A DNA stretch of 64,000 nt from Chryseobacterium sp. IHB B 17019 (GCF_001456155.1 NZ_CP013293.1:434001-498000), one strand, 5' to 3'; shown: positions 1 to 8,051, counted from the stretch's first letter. Notes: a model not told the origin generated them from the letters alone. Numbers and translations are program-made.

Positions 1-294
1 GTAAGTTTGAAAATACATATCTCCTTTATATGAAACTGCTAATGGAAATTTAATTTTTTTATTGTTCTCTTTAAAATAGAAAAATGCTTTTTCAGGCAAA
101 ACTATGTCATTGTACTCTTCGTTTGTTTTAAAGTAAACTTCATGTTTTAAAGAAGGATTTTTATTTAATACATCTTCTAATGTCATATATATACCTTGAG
201 GAAAATCTCCTTTTTTTATAAATTGGTATTCTGGCTTTTGTCCAATAATAATATTGGAAATCAATAGAAAGTAAAATAATATTTTTATTTTCAT
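1..294 (-). CDS. Secreted protein of unknown function, partial (3' end outside window)
   Basis: The gene begins at the ATG at 294 and runs off the left edge; 98 codons are visible. They encode a signal peptide ending near IIIGQ followed by a soluble region. It is a paralogue of the complete gene at 1042-1683: the two align without a gap at a constant offset of 1389 bases, with only scattered substitutions (for example GDFPQGIY against GDFPGGVY). I recognise no family. The pair looks like a recent local duplication. Function is unknown; export to the periplasm or beyond is inferred from the signal peptide. Confidence 0.75.
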   Translation of the reverse strand, partial: MKIKILFYFLLISNIIIGQKPEYQFIKKGDFPQGIYMTLEDVLNKNPSLKHEVYFKTNEEYNDIVLPEKAFFYFKENNKKIKFPLAVSYKGDMYFQTY

Positions 295-383
295 AACAAT
301 TTTTATAATCGTTTTGTGAGATTACTTGATACTTTAATTCTATTTCCAGTTAATCGTTCTATTAATTCCCCAAGTTCCCATTT

Positions 384-470
384 TCAAACCTTGTTCATAC
401 TTAGAAAAAAGGCAAGAAATATAATAACTATTGTAATTATTGCAAAAATATAAAGCTTCTTTTTTTTCAT
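384..470 (-). CDS. Small single-span membrane peptide (28 aa), copy 1
   Basis: This is an MKKKK start followed by one hydrophobic helix (LYIFAIITIVIIFLAFF) and a short tail. It is the counterpart of the 30-residue peptide at 882-974: both share the MKKK basic start, a YIFAII core and a downstream CAAGTTCC stretch. The conservation of two copies suggests a real gene, but no family is known to me. The tail differs because the reading frame ends earlier here. It lies between a HTH gene and the partial secreted-protein gene on the same strand. Confidence 0.4.
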   Translation of the reverse strand: MKKKKLYIFAIITIVIIFLAFFLSMNKV

Positions 471-491
471 TCCTATTTAAGATTTTATATT

Positions 492-785
492 TTACAATCT
501 ACGATGAAAACCAAGACTATTCCTATAAGTATTAGCAGTACTTCTTGAAACTCCCAAAAACTTAGCAATTCCTTCATCTGACAGTTGTGCTTCTTCAATT
601 AAAAGTTTTGCTGCTTTTTTCCTAGCATCTATATAAATTTCTTTTCTTAATTTTGAAGTGAAATCTAATCTACTGATTCCGGTGTCTAATTCAACAGTTT
701 TTAATATGTATTCAACTAATTTTTCATGATCATGAAACTTTATTGTTTTATCAAAAGAACTATCTTTTTTTAATTCATTATTCAT
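492..785 (-). CDS. Small helix-turn-helix protein
   Basis: A 97-residue protein. Residues 38-97 look like a DNA-binding unit: an alkaline helix (RKEIYIDARKKAAKLLIEE) followed by a helix-turn-helix reading LSDEGIAKFLGVSRSTANTY. The arrangement resembles the DnaA domain IV fold and other short HTH regulators of Bacteroidetes, but I cannot name the family. It sits between the two copies of the small membrane peptide and the two copies of the secreted protein, so it may regulate them. An ATCGTTTTTTGAGATT motif lies immediately upstream of its start. Confidence 0.6.
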   Translation of the reverse strand: MNNELKKDSSFDKTIKFHDHEKLVEYILKTVELDTGISRLDFTSKLRKEIYIDARKKAAKLLIEEAQLSDEGIAKFLGVSRSTANTYRNSLGFHRRL

Positions 786-881
786 GGTTTCATCGTTTTT
801 TGAGATTGCAAATAGGATTAATGTTTATCAAAATCCAAAATTCTATTACCAATTAATAGATCTATTTTCCCCCCCAAGTTC

Positions 882-974
882 CTACTTTATCTCTTTTTCA
901 TATTTAGAAAAAATAACTAGAAATAAGATAATTGCCATTATTATTGCGAAAATATAGAACTGCTTTTTTTTCAT
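882..974 (-). CDS. Small single-span membrane peptide (30 aa), copy 2
   Basis: The peptide is MKKKQ, then a hydrophobic span (FYIFAIIMAIILFLVIF), then a charged tail KYEKEIK. It is homologous to the 28-residue peptide at 384-470. It lies 67 bases downstream of the complete secreted protein gene in the transcription direction. A partner or toxin-like role is possible for such peptides, but nothing in the sequence proves it. Confidence 0.4.
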   Translation of the reverse strand: MKKKQFYIFAIIMAIILFLVIFSKYEKEIK

Positions 975-1041
975 TGTTTTATGAGATTTATTAAACAGTT
1001 AATGTGCTATTCAGAACTCTATCAGTAGAAATCCTTAAATC

Positions 1042-1683
1042 CTAACGATATGGCTTATTAATTTCATCAATTTTTGCTCGCAATTCTCCAATAGTATATT
1101 TATCAGATTTACATTCAATTTCTGGAATATTTTTTTCTTTTAAAAAGTTATTCAGATCTTCGCAATCTCGTAACATATTAAATTCCTTATTTTCTAAATC
1201 TAGCACAATACCTTTTATCTTTCCATCTATTGAATAAGTTAGGGGATTTATTGCTCCTAATGCAGATTTTGAAAACTGTCCTCTCATACTTTCTTCAAAA
1301 TAAATAAATCGACCATAGTTAGTTACCTTACAAAACCGTGAGTATACATCTGGATCATATCCCTTGTCTTTTTTGTTAGTATATTTTCTGTAAGTTTGAA
1401 AATACATTTCTCCTTTATATGAAACTGCTAGTGGGAATTTAATTTTTTTATTGTCCTTTTTAAAATAGAAAAATGTTTTTTCAGGCAAATTTATATCATC
1501 ATATTTTTCGTTTGTTTCGAAGTAAACTTCATCTGTTGATGATGGTTTTTTATCTAATACATCTTCCAATGTCATATATACACCTCCAGGAAAATCTCCC
1601 TTTTTTATAAATTGATATTCCGGTTTTTGTCCAATAATAATATTGGAAATCAATAAAAAGTAAAATAATATTTTTAATTTCAT
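1042..1683 (-). CDS. Secreted protein of unknown function
   Basis: 213 residues with an N-terminal signal peptide (hydrophobic core FYFLLISNIII, then GQ). The mature part is mixed alpha/beta and rich in Lys, Asp and aromatic residues, with two Cys (RFCKVT and RDCEDL). It is the complete version of the partial gene at the left edge. I know no characterised homologue. The start is the first ATG after the repeated ATTGTTTTTGAGATTATT motif at 1696-1715. Probably heads the short minus-strand cluster with the small peptide and HTH gene. Confidence 0.75.
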   Translation of the reverse strand: MKLKILFYFLLISNIIIGQKPEYQFIKKGDFPGGVYMTLEDVLDKKPSSTDEVYFETNEKYDDINLPEKTFFYFKKDNKKIKFPLAVSYKGEMYFQTYRKYTNKKDKGYDPDVYSRFCKVTNYGRFIYFEESMRGQFSKSALGAINPLTYSIDGKIKGIVLDLENKEFNMLRDCEDLNNFLKEKNIPEIECKSDKYTIGELRAKIDEINKPYR

Positions 1684-1715
1684 AACACTTATTATAATTG
1701 TTTTTGAGATTATTA

Positions 1716-2167
1716 GCTTTAAATATATGAATACTTTTTTATATATTATAGACTAATAAATTGTGCAAAAACAGGCACAGCATAAATTGAATATATTAGT
1801 TATATAACTTTTTAATCAATATAATATATATAAAGTTATATACTACTAATGTTTTAAAAAAATCGGCGTAACTAAGACAGTTGGCTGTTTTTCATTTTGT
1901 ACACACAACCGAAAATATCGTTTTTTGAGATTATTTATTACAAGAAAATTAATTATAGATGATGCTTTACCAAATAATAAATAGACTTTCCTGCGAAAAG
2001 TAAATTTTTCGTTAAAAACATTGAACATCAATATTTTATTAAAAATATATTAAGTATATTAAAATTAATAATCATATTAATTAAATATTATATATAAATT
2101 ATTAACTTAGTCAAACCTAATAAATAAATTATAATAACCATTAACCCATCCTTAAAAAAATAATCTT
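1716..2167. other. AT-rich intergenic region between divergent genes
   Basis: This stretch separates the minus-strand secreted protein gene from the plus-strand gene at 2168. It is extremely AT-rich (runs such as TATATATAAAGTTATA) and should hold both promoters. A 61-codon minus-strand frame at 1846-2031 is probably not a gene: it is built across a copy of the repeated upstream motif. No other gene was seen. Confidence 0.5.
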
Positions 2168-3034
2168 ATGGTAAAAAAAATTCTATTCATTCTTGCTTTC
2201 GCAGGAATTATAATTGCACATGCTCAAACTGGTAATATTGGTATAGATACCGCCTTGCCTACCACAAAACTTGATATAAATGGGGGCATCACTTATCGCG
2301 AAGGAGCACCTATAACAGTCAGTGGAACCACAGTTGTAATTCCTAATCTGTCTTTTTCGCAATATCGGTTAACAGGAACACCTTCTTCAACATTTACAAT
2401 TACCGGCCCAACAACTTCTGGTGGTACTACAGCAATAATAGCCGGAGCAAGATTGACAATAGTAAATGCCACTTCGCAATCTGGAGTATTGAATAGTTTT
2501 TCAGTTTTGCCAGGATTAGCACAGGAATTTACCTATTCTAACGGAAGCTGGACCGCTATCCGAAATCCAAGCGGACCTATTGGGTTATTTGCCAGGTCAG
2601 CAGGGACACAGGTATTTAGTGGCGCCCAGGTCATTAATGATTGGGTAGCAACGACAAATAATTTTGGTGCCGCCTGGAATGGCAGTGTATTTACAGTGCC
2701 AGTGGGTATGCAGGGCTGGTATAATATCAGTGCGGGTTATAGCACTAACGCAAATTATGCAACAGGCGGCATTCGTACACCTTTTAAACATGTGGTGATA
2801 CTAGTGAACAGTAGTACAGTAGCACAGGCATCAGCTGCTGTAGTTGTCGATGGTACAGTGAATGGCTTTCAACCCGGAAGTGGAACTGCAAATGCATCAG
2901 TCAATTACTATTTAAATGCTGGTGACCAGGTATCCATAATTGGTAATCATTCAAGTTTTCTACATTCTAATAATACTTCTACTCCAGCCCCCTCAGAACC
3001 CATACTTACATATCTATCTGTATTGAAGCAGTAA
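2168..3034 (+). CDS. Secreted protein with C-terminal C1q/TNF-like jelly-roll
   Basis: 288 residues. A signal peptide ends at HAQ (residue about 20). The next residues, GNIGIDTALPTTKLDINGG, match the start seen in many Flavobacteriia surface or fibre-like proteins (the VGIGT..P.. type). A Gly/Thr/Ser-rich beta region follows, and from about residue 140 the sequence (FSGAQVINDW ... FTVPVGMQGWYNISAGY ... YYLNAGDQVSI) has the pattern of C1q-like jelly-roll domains. Likely an exported, surface-associated adhesin-like or matrix protein. The exact function is unknown; the jelly-roll call rests on pattern recognition only. Confidence 0.65.
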   Translation: MVKKILFILAFAGIIIAHAQTGNIGIDTALPTTKLDINGGITYREGAPITVSGTTVVIPNLSFSQYRLTGTPSSTFTITGPTTSGGTTAIIAGARLTIVNATSQSGVLNSFSVLPGLAQEFTYSNGSWTAIRNPSGPIGLFARSAGTQVFSGAQVINDWVATTNNFGAAWNGSVFTVPVGMQGWYNISAGYSTNANYATGGIRTPFKHVVILVNSSTVAQASAAVVVDGTVNGFQPGSGTANASVNYYLNAGDQVSIIGNHSSFLHSNNTSTPAPSEPILTYLSVLKQ

Positions 3035-3163
3035 CCCGCAAGGCTCTTTTCATATAGATGGCGCTAAAGACAACAACGCAAATGGGGCTCCGCAGCCACA
3101 CAGAAATTAAATGACGTTATTATTACGATTGGATCGGTTGGTATCGGAACCATTACGCCAACC
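3030..3163 (+). pseudogene. Remnant of a VGIGT-type secreted protein gene
   Basis: Reading from AGT at 3030 gives SNPQGSFHIDGAKDNNANG and then a stop; shifting frame near 3100 gives QKLNDVIITIGSVGIGTITP. Together these reproduce the order NPQG.FH.DGAKDN...G.P ... NDV..T..G.VGIGT..P, which is frequent in Chryseobacterium secreted proteins. There is no start codon or signal peptide, and the two halves are in different frames, so it is a decayed fragment. It overlaps the last codons of the preceding gene in another frame, consistent with a deletion or insertion joint. Confidence 0.6.
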
Positions 3164-3600
3164 GTCCCATTTATTTATCATACATCTTTTCTCCTTCATT
3201 TTGTTCCCACAATTCATATCACTTTTACAAAAATGATGAGAAAGAACGGAGAAAAGATTTTATCATTTGTGTTTATTCAGCCTCTCATTGGGAGGTTTTT
3301 GATTTATATTTAGTGTAGAGTTGTCATTCTTGCAGTAATTTAATTTCCTTTTAGAAATGTCTTAACATGGCAAACTGTAACAATGATTCTGAAAACATAT
3401 ATCCTTTTTAAGATATGGAAGCGTTCGCCTCTTTCATGTAATTTTCCATTGACTTCTTAGTCCACTAATTAAGTTATCGTTTTTTGATATTATTTATAGG
3501 TTATTTATTTTAATTTGCTGATGGTTGTTTCATTAACTCCAAAGCTTTCAATGCATTTACGTATATATCATGGACAGCAAAACTATCCAAAATAAATCTA
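3164..3600. other. Gene-free stretch, weak terminator-like hairpin at 3281-3300
   Basis: No convincing gene. A short hairpin (CCTCT ... GGAGG followed by TTTTT) at 3281-3300 could end transcription from the left. A sixth copy of the TCGTTTTTTGA-ATTATT motif lies near 3472-3495 with no gene obviously attached to it. Confidence 0.35.
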
Positions 3601-4050
3601 TCATTTTGGAAATAAAAATCCTAATATTTCAAGCTTATCAATATCTGAAGTACGTTTATAGTGATTATGTACGATTGCATTTCTAATTTTCCCCAAATCT
3701 CCAAATAGGTTATTTTTTAGGTCAGTTTTATTTGTATAACCTAAGCATTTAGCAAATATTGTCCGGTAATTATCTTCCCATAAATTATAAATCATTACTA
3801 TTGTATTACCCGCCATTATCATTTGATAAAATCCGTGCTCTTTTGCTTCCTCCATATCTAGCTCAGAAAACTTTATCTCAATATTACATTCCTGATCTAC
3901 AATTTTAAAATTCTCAATATTGTTTTTCTTTTTGTAATCATTAAAAACACTTCTCAAATTATACAATCCGAAATGAGAAAAGCGATAAGCTTTATAGATG
4001 TTATGGACTTCAGTTTTAAAGATTTCTATTTCGTTATTAAAGACATTCAT
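3601..4050 (-). CDS. HEPN-motif protein (putative)
   Basis: 149 residues, largely helical. Near the C-terminus it has RNAIVH, which fits the Rx4H signature of HEPN domains, whose paired helices often form ribonucleases in toxin-antitoxin, CRISPR and abortive infection systems. The preceding helix (FGDLGKIRNAIVHNHY) is also HEPN-like. No separate nucleotidyltransferase antitoxin is adjacent; the next gene upstream is a serine recombinase. RNase activity is an inference from the motif alone. It could equally be a non-catalytic HEPN protein. Confidence 0.5.
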   Translation of the reverse strand: MNVFNNEIEIFKTEVHNIYKAYRFSHFGLYNLRSVFNDYKKKNNIENFKIVDQECNIEIKFSELDMEEAKEHGFYQMIMAGNTIVMIYNLWEDNYRTIFAKCLGYTNKTDLKNNLFGDLGKIRNAIVHNHYKRTSDIDKLEILGFLFPK

Positions 4051-4115
4051 ATTAAATTTTTACAGATATGCTCAAAGATATATTCTTACTGCGCAATCTA
4101 TTAGCGTATATTATA

Positions 4116-4676
4116 CTAACTTTTAACTATTTTATAAAAAGTTGCTTTACTTCCAATATTAAAAGCATTCATAATTTCCTCAATTGGAACATTCTTACTT
4201 TCATAGGAGCTCTTTACTAAAGGTGCAATCTTTTTATATTTTTCGGTCATTCCTTTTGGTCTGCCTCCCTTTTTACCTCTGGCCCTCGCAGACTTCAATC
4301 CAGCATTTGTTCTTTCAATCAAAACATTTCTTTCATGCTCTGCCAAAACACAGAAAATCTGGAAAATTAATTTGCCACTTGCCGAACTTGTATCAATGTT
4401 TTCCGAAATAGATTTAAAATGTATTCCTTTTTCATTCAGTTCTGTCACAAACTGGATTAGTCCAACTGTAGTCCTACCGATCCTGTCTAATCTCCACACG
4501 GTTAAAGTATCCCCTTTTCGTACGAAATTTAATAAATCGTTAAGCTGCGGCTTTTCTGATTTAACACCACTAACTTTGTCAATAAAAATTTTTTCAATTC
4601 CTAAACTCTTTAAAGCATCAGTTTGTAAATCAAGATTTTGCTCAAACTTGCTTACTCTTGCATATCCAATTAACAT
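4116..4676 (-). CDS. Serine recombinase (resolvase/invertase family)
   Basis: 186 residues, normal for Tn3-type resolvases and Pin/Hin invertases. The N-terminal catalytic domain begins MLIGYARVS, with Ser9 as the nucleophile, and contains VWRLDRIGR, the conserved Arg-rich active-site segment. IFCVLAEHERNVLIERT starts the long dimerisation helix, and RGKKGGRPKG leads into a C-terminal HTH. It cuts and rejoins DNA at a short crossover site. A 10-base inverted repeat sits directly upstream of the start (4678-4742) and is a candidate res or operator site. It probably belongs to the mobile module at 4-8 kb. Confidence 0.92.
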   Translation of the reverse strand: MLIGYARVSKFEQNLDLQTDALKSLGIEKIFIDKVSGVKSEKPQLNDLLNFVRKGDTLTVWRLDRIGRTTVGLIQFVTELNEKGIHFKSISENIDTSSASGKLIFQIFCVLAEHERNVLIERTNAGLKSARARGKKGGRPKGMTEKYKKIAPLVKSSYESKNVPIEEIMNAFNIGSKATFYKIVKS

Positions 4677-4677
4677 A

Positions 4678-4742
4678 AGTACATTTTACTCATTTATTTC
4701 AAAAATAGTGTAATTTGTTTTTGTGTACAACGAAAATGTACT
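4678..4742. repeat. Inverted repeat upstream of serine recombinase
   Basis: AGTACATTTT (4678-4687) is the exact reverse complement of AAAATGTACT (4733-4742); a third AAGTACATGAAA lies at about 4783. The repeats cover the promoter region of the recombinase gene, the usual position of res subsites or of an autoregulatory operator. Confidence 0.5.
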
Positions 4743-4837
4743 GAAAAGGAAATAAAAAAGAGTTGTCAAGTAGTTTTCAAAGAAAGTACATGAAACCGAC
4801 CGTTTTTAATATATTCTAATCTTGAATTTTTCTTTTA

Positions 4838-5431
4838 TTATCCTAATAATAAAGCCTTTTCCAGATCTTCAAAACTGATGTCTTTTCGTGCATTAATCTT
4901 TTTTGTGAGCTGTAGGTATTTCTTTGTTGGTTTACCGTTATAAAACTTCTTAAAATGCTTTTTATATAGCTCCTCATATAATTTATCATCCAGATAAGAA
5001 CCGAAGACCTTTTCCCAATCCCGCCATTTCTTAGACTGTAATTGTTTTTCATAGTACACATCACTAAAAGCTGTCCTATGTAGAAAATAACCACCGTTCA
5101 AATGCAGTTTCCGACAAACCTTTTGGGTGTTCGGACAAACAAAGAACCACAGTAAGCCATTTCCCAGATTAGAAGGACGGGTAATAAGTTTGACTTTGTA
5201 ATTTATTTTCTGAGACTGGTTATAAGTATAGTCAAAGGTAATATAACCCCCGGTGTCTGTAGTTTCTATAATAACCGTTATTGAACTTACTCTTTCCCCA
5301 TGTTGGTTAGTCCAGTGAATGTTTTGATTGAGCCATACATTGGGCTGTAAGTAACCCAGTCTCTTTAGATCAGCAATCGTAATTCGTTTTAAACTTTCTA
5401 CCTCATCGGGACCGTTGCTCCATCTTCCCAT
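4838..5431 (-). CDS. Conserved hypothetical protein of Bacteroidetes mobile elements
   Basis: 197 residues, soluble. The middle contains WFFVCPNTQKVCRKLHLNGG, a Cys-x6-Cys pair followed by a histidine that might bind metal, then a basic C-terminal half (KKHFKKFYNGKPTKKYL). The N-terminus (WSNGPDEVESLKRITIADL) is typical of proteins I associate with mobile regions in this phylum, but I cannot assign a family or function. It lies between the recombinase and the replication genes, all on the minus strand. Confidence 0.6.
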   Translation of the reverse strand: MGRWSNGPDEVESLKRITIADLKRLGYLQPNVWLNQNIHWTNQHGERVSSITVIIETTDTGGYITFDYTYNQSQKINYKVKLITRPSNLGNGLLWFFVCPNTQKVCRKLHLNGGYFLHRTAFSDVYYEKQLQSKKWRDWEKVFGSYLDDKLYEELYKKHFKKFYNGKPTKKYLQLTKKINARKDISFEDLEKALLLG

Positions 5432-5718
5432 TATGTTAATCTTAATTAATTATTAGTGTTTTGTAGTATTCTGCATCTGCTTTACTTTCGCTTAGCGTTT
5501 GCATTGCTTTGGCATTTGCTTTATTAAATTTTGCTGAAGCTCTTTAATTTTGTATTTCTTTTCCGAAATAACCTAAATTATTAAGGAACTTTCCATCTTT
5601 TTTAGCCTTTTTTTGTAACAAATCCTTTATTCATAGTGTTTACAAGCGTTTAAAGCATGTCCGGAAAAATACCGTTAAACAACGGCTAAAATCCGTTTCT
5701 TTCTCTATAAAAACGGCG
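5432..5718. other. Intergenic region with stem-loop at 5672-5685
   Basis: Short decayed reading frames on the minus strand (for example FNKANAKAMQTLSES) suggest an eroded gene but none is intact. A perfect stem CCGTT-AAAC-AACGG lies at 5672-5685, just downstream of the replication gene pair; it could be a terminator or part of a replication origin. Neither is proven. Confidence 0.3.
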
Positions 5719-6066
5719 TTACTGTTCAATAAACGAATCAAAATCAGGGAATTCAAAGTCTGTTCTTTCCAGTAAATCCGGTAAGTCTATGCCCATTTCA
5801 GGGAATTCAATTTCAGGAAAATCAATATTCATTTCAGGAATTTCCATATTTAATTCTGTTATATCCAATTCAGGCATATCAATTTCAACATCTAATATCT
5901 TTAATATATCAATATCTAATTCTGAAAGATTAATTTCTATGGCTTCCATTTTTGTTTTTTGCTTTATTTTTTGTTCGTTTCCATTTTTCTGCATATTGTT
6001 AGACAAATCATAATTCTGGGTTTCTACTTTTTCAGCCTTTTTTTCTGCTGTAATTTTCTTTTTCAT
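5719..6066 (-). CDS. Repetitive acidic protein coupled to the replication initiator
   Basis: 115 residues in two parts. The first 40 are basic and polar. The rest is an unusual degenerate repeat of acidic and hydrophobic residues with prolines (DMPELDIT, MEIPEMNIDF, FPEIEFPEMGIDLP), with a spacing of roughly 5-8 residues. The start overlaps the stop of the replication gene as ATGA, so translation is probably coupled. The composition could mimic DNA or bind a basic partner, but this is speculation. I know no homologue. Confidence 0.6.
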   Translation of the reverse strand: MKKKITAEKKAEKVETQNYDLSNNMQKNGNEQKIKQKTKMEAIEINLSELDIDILKILDVEIDMPELDITELNMEIPEMNIDFPEIEFPEMGIDLPDLLERTDFEFPDFDSFIEQ

Positions 6067-7121
6067 AACCTTAGATTTTGTGAGGATTGATTTGGACTTT
6101 TTGACCCTATATCTGAACGGTCGAAAAGTCTAAACTTTTGTTTTTCATTTTTGTTACAATTGTCGGTCAAAAAGTCTAAACTTTTTTCGGTAAGTTTTAC
6201 TATTTTCTGTTTTATCAGTTCCGAAACTTTACCTTTCAAATTTTGAGAATATTTCAATGTCATTTTCTCAAATCTTTTTTTGTGATAATATTTATCCTTT
6301 TTGCTGAGGTTTATCCAGTAATTAGGATTCCGGTAGTCTTTCAGCTTATTGATTTCCGGTAGTCTCATTTTTGTTTCATCGATCGTATAGTCATAGAAAT
6401 AAACTTCCTGAAACTCTTTTAATAAAAGGTTTTTGAATAGATCCATCATTTCAGGTTTTATAAGGTCCGATAGACACACAATATCCAAATCATTCAGTAC
6501 ATTCATTTTTAAGAACTTAATTTCAAATCGTAAAGTATTGGGTTGTAAATGCTCGTTTACAGTCTTTTTAAATACACTGAATTCTTTCTTTTCATCGGGT
6601 TTCATAAAATTTACGTTTTCTGAATACTTCTTTAACTTTTTTTCATACTGCGCTGTTTTATTGTAAATCTTAATAATATAATCTCTCTTTGCAGACTGAT
6701 AATAAAAAGAACCGGAAATAGTTTTATTAAATTCTGCTGATCGGTGGAACAGTAAATTTTGAAGGAGTCTGTTCGGATCAAATGGCAATTGTATATTTAC
6801 TCCTATTTCAATATTCTCCAATCTGCAAGATTCGGGTTTCAAGCCTAATTCTGTTTCAAGGTCTTGTAAAGCTGAGAAAAGGTTTATCATATCAAAATCA
6901 TTTCCGTTAAAGTCTATACGGTTAAAGAATTTATGAATGCTTCCCTTTACCATTACCCGACCCGAAGCATATTTGATGATCTGCATTCCGAAATATTCTC
7001 CTTCCTTTTTATTGTCCGTTTCTCCGGTTTCATTGTTTACGGAAATGGTAAAATCGGTCTTGTCGGTGGGAAGCTCATAATTTTTATCCGTATACTGAAT
7101 TTTTACAAAGTCGGTCGGCAT
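6063..7121 (-). CDS. Gene II/X-type replication initiator (phage/plasmid family)
   Basis: 352 residues. Features of the filamentous-phage gene II/X replication family are present: GSIHKFFN in the N-terminal part, IIKIYNKTAQYEKK in the middle, and NTLRFEIKF near residue 200. These correspond to the conserved blocks of that family, which nicks a double-strand origin to start rolling-circle replication. The C-terminal 120 residues are Lys-rich. It is followed in an ATGA overlap by the acidic protein and preceded by a small gene and an excisionase-like gene. The assignment is from motif memory, so the family is likely but not certain. Confidence 0.65.
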   Translation of the reverse strand: MPTDFVKIQYTDKNYELPTDKTDFTISVNNETGETDNKKEGEYFGMQIIKYASGRVMVKGSIHKFFNRIDFNGNDFDMINLFSALQDLETELGLKPESCRLENIEIGVNIQLPFDPNRLLQNLLFHRSAEFNKTISGSFYYQSAKRDYIIKIYNKTAQYEKKLKKYSENVNFMKPDEKKEFSVFKKTVNEHLQPNTLRFEIKFLKMNVLNDLDIVCLSDLIKPEMMDLFKNLLLKEFQEVYFYDYTIDETKMRLPEINKLKDYRNPNYWINLSKKDKYYHKKRFEKMTLKYSQNLKGKVSELIKQKIVKLTEKSLDFLTDNCNKNEKQKFRLFDRSDIGSKSPNQSSQNLRL

Positions 7122-7206
7122 AATTTCTTATCTTTGTAAAGACAAAAGGGGTAAACCTTTGTCAAGTTTGAACAACTTAAGGGATGTAATTTTTTATATC
7201 CCTTTT

Positions 7207-7656
7207 TTATGGGCTACTCTGGGCTAGTTCCTTTACTTTCTCTGTTAATTCAGATTTTTCACACGGATAAAACTCAGGAAAAACATTGAGTTCAACAGAC
7301 TGGTTATCTTTGAGATAACAGACAATACATAATTTTTTTTTATTTTCTACAAATATATCCGTAGAATAATAATTACTGATTCCGGTGGGCTTTAAGCCCA
7401 GCTTGGTACATACGGACCAATTGGAAGCATCTCGAAGCCGTAAAAAGTTATTGAATCCACTATAGGTATTATAGCCGTTGTTCTTTTCAATGCGCAGAAG
7501 CTCAGGCAGGAAATCATCTTTTTCGGTTGATTGTATATTTTGCTTTCTATACTGCCGGAAAGTCTTTTTAACCTCATCTAATTGGTAGATAATGGTTGTG
7601 CAGTCTTGGTAATTGTTATTAGAAACAGGCATCATAGAAAATTTAATCGTTAACAA
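7207..7656 (-). CDS. Hypothetical protein, mobile-element associated
   Basis: 149 residues from the ATG at 7656; ATG codons a few residues later (MMPVSNN) are equally possible starts. It is soluble, with a LEU/LYS-rich N-terminal helix region and a beta-rich C-terminal half (YYSTDIFVENKKKLCIVCYL). It overlaps the 3' end of the HTH gene by 14 bases, so the two are cotranscribed. No family recognised. Probably an accessory gene of the replication module. Confidence 0.55.
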   Translation of the reverse strand: MLTIKFSMMPVSNNNYQDCTTIIYQLDEVKKTFRQYRKQNIQSTEKDDFLPELLRIEKNNGYNTYSGFNNFLRLRDASNWSVCTKLGLKPTGISNYYSTDIFVENKKKLCIVCYLKDNQSVELNVFPEFYPCEKSELTEKVKELAQSSP

Positions 7657-7921
7657 TCATTGCATTTTCTATTTCATCCAGCCTGTAATAAACCCTGGAA
7701 CCGAGCTTATAGGATTTCAGGATTCCTCGCCTGCGCCACTCATGGATGGTCGGTTTTGACACTCCGAAACGTTCGCAGATGTCGTCTGCGGAAAGGTAGC
7801 GTTTCGGTTCGTTCTCTTTGAAGGTTTTTTCTAAGTCGGTAAGTAAAGATTCTTTTATTTTGCTTACGATTTCATTGATGAGGTTTTCGGGTTCTACCCC
7901 GACAAAATTTATGGTTTCCAT
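7643..7921 (-). CDS. Excisionase-like helix-turn-helix protein
   Basis: The ATG at 7921 is chosen because METINFVGVEPE is the usual start of this family in Bacteroidetes; an upstream ATG at 7954 would add 11 poorly conserved residues. The C-terminal half (LSADDICERFGVSKPTIHEW, RRRGILKSYKLGSRVYY) is a classic MerR-like winged HTH of the excisionase type (HTH_17). Such proteins bend DNA for excision or control element genes. It is the first gene of the set leading to the replication initiator. Confidence 0.8.
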   Translation of the reverse strand: METINFVGVEPENLINEIVSKIKESLLTDLEKTFKENEPKRYLSADDICERFGVSKPTIHEWRRRGILKSYKLGSRVYYRLDEIENAMIVND

Positions 7922-8051
7922 TATATTGTGAGTTTTATTTGTTTCACAATACAAAGGTTGGAATTATGCTTACCCTATTTTATTCTTTAGGGGTAGTGCT
8001 GGGGTAGTCTTGTGGTAGTAAATAGTTTAAAATAATTTCAAAAAAATATTG

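Larger units (their letters stand above)
305..1940 (-). repeat. Dispersed upstream motif ATCGTTTTTTGAGATTATT (five copies here, one more near 3472)
   Basis: Near-identical 18-22 base copies occur at about 305-327, 790-810, 971-992, 1694-1715 and 1915-1940, with a sixth, slightly changed, at 3472-3495. Four of them lie within about 0-25 bases upstream of a minus-strand start codon (294, 785, 974, 1683). They look like a shared 5' untranslated segment that duplicated together with the genes, or a cassette boundary. The role is not known. Confidence 0.55.

Noticed and set aside
1846..2031. 61-codon minus-strand frame
   Set aside because: Half of it is the repeated ATCGTTTTTTGAGATT motif read as protein; there is no conserved feature.
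4184..4713. Plus-strand frames opposite the serine recombinase
   Set aside because: They are antisense shadows of a gene with clear catalytic motifs.
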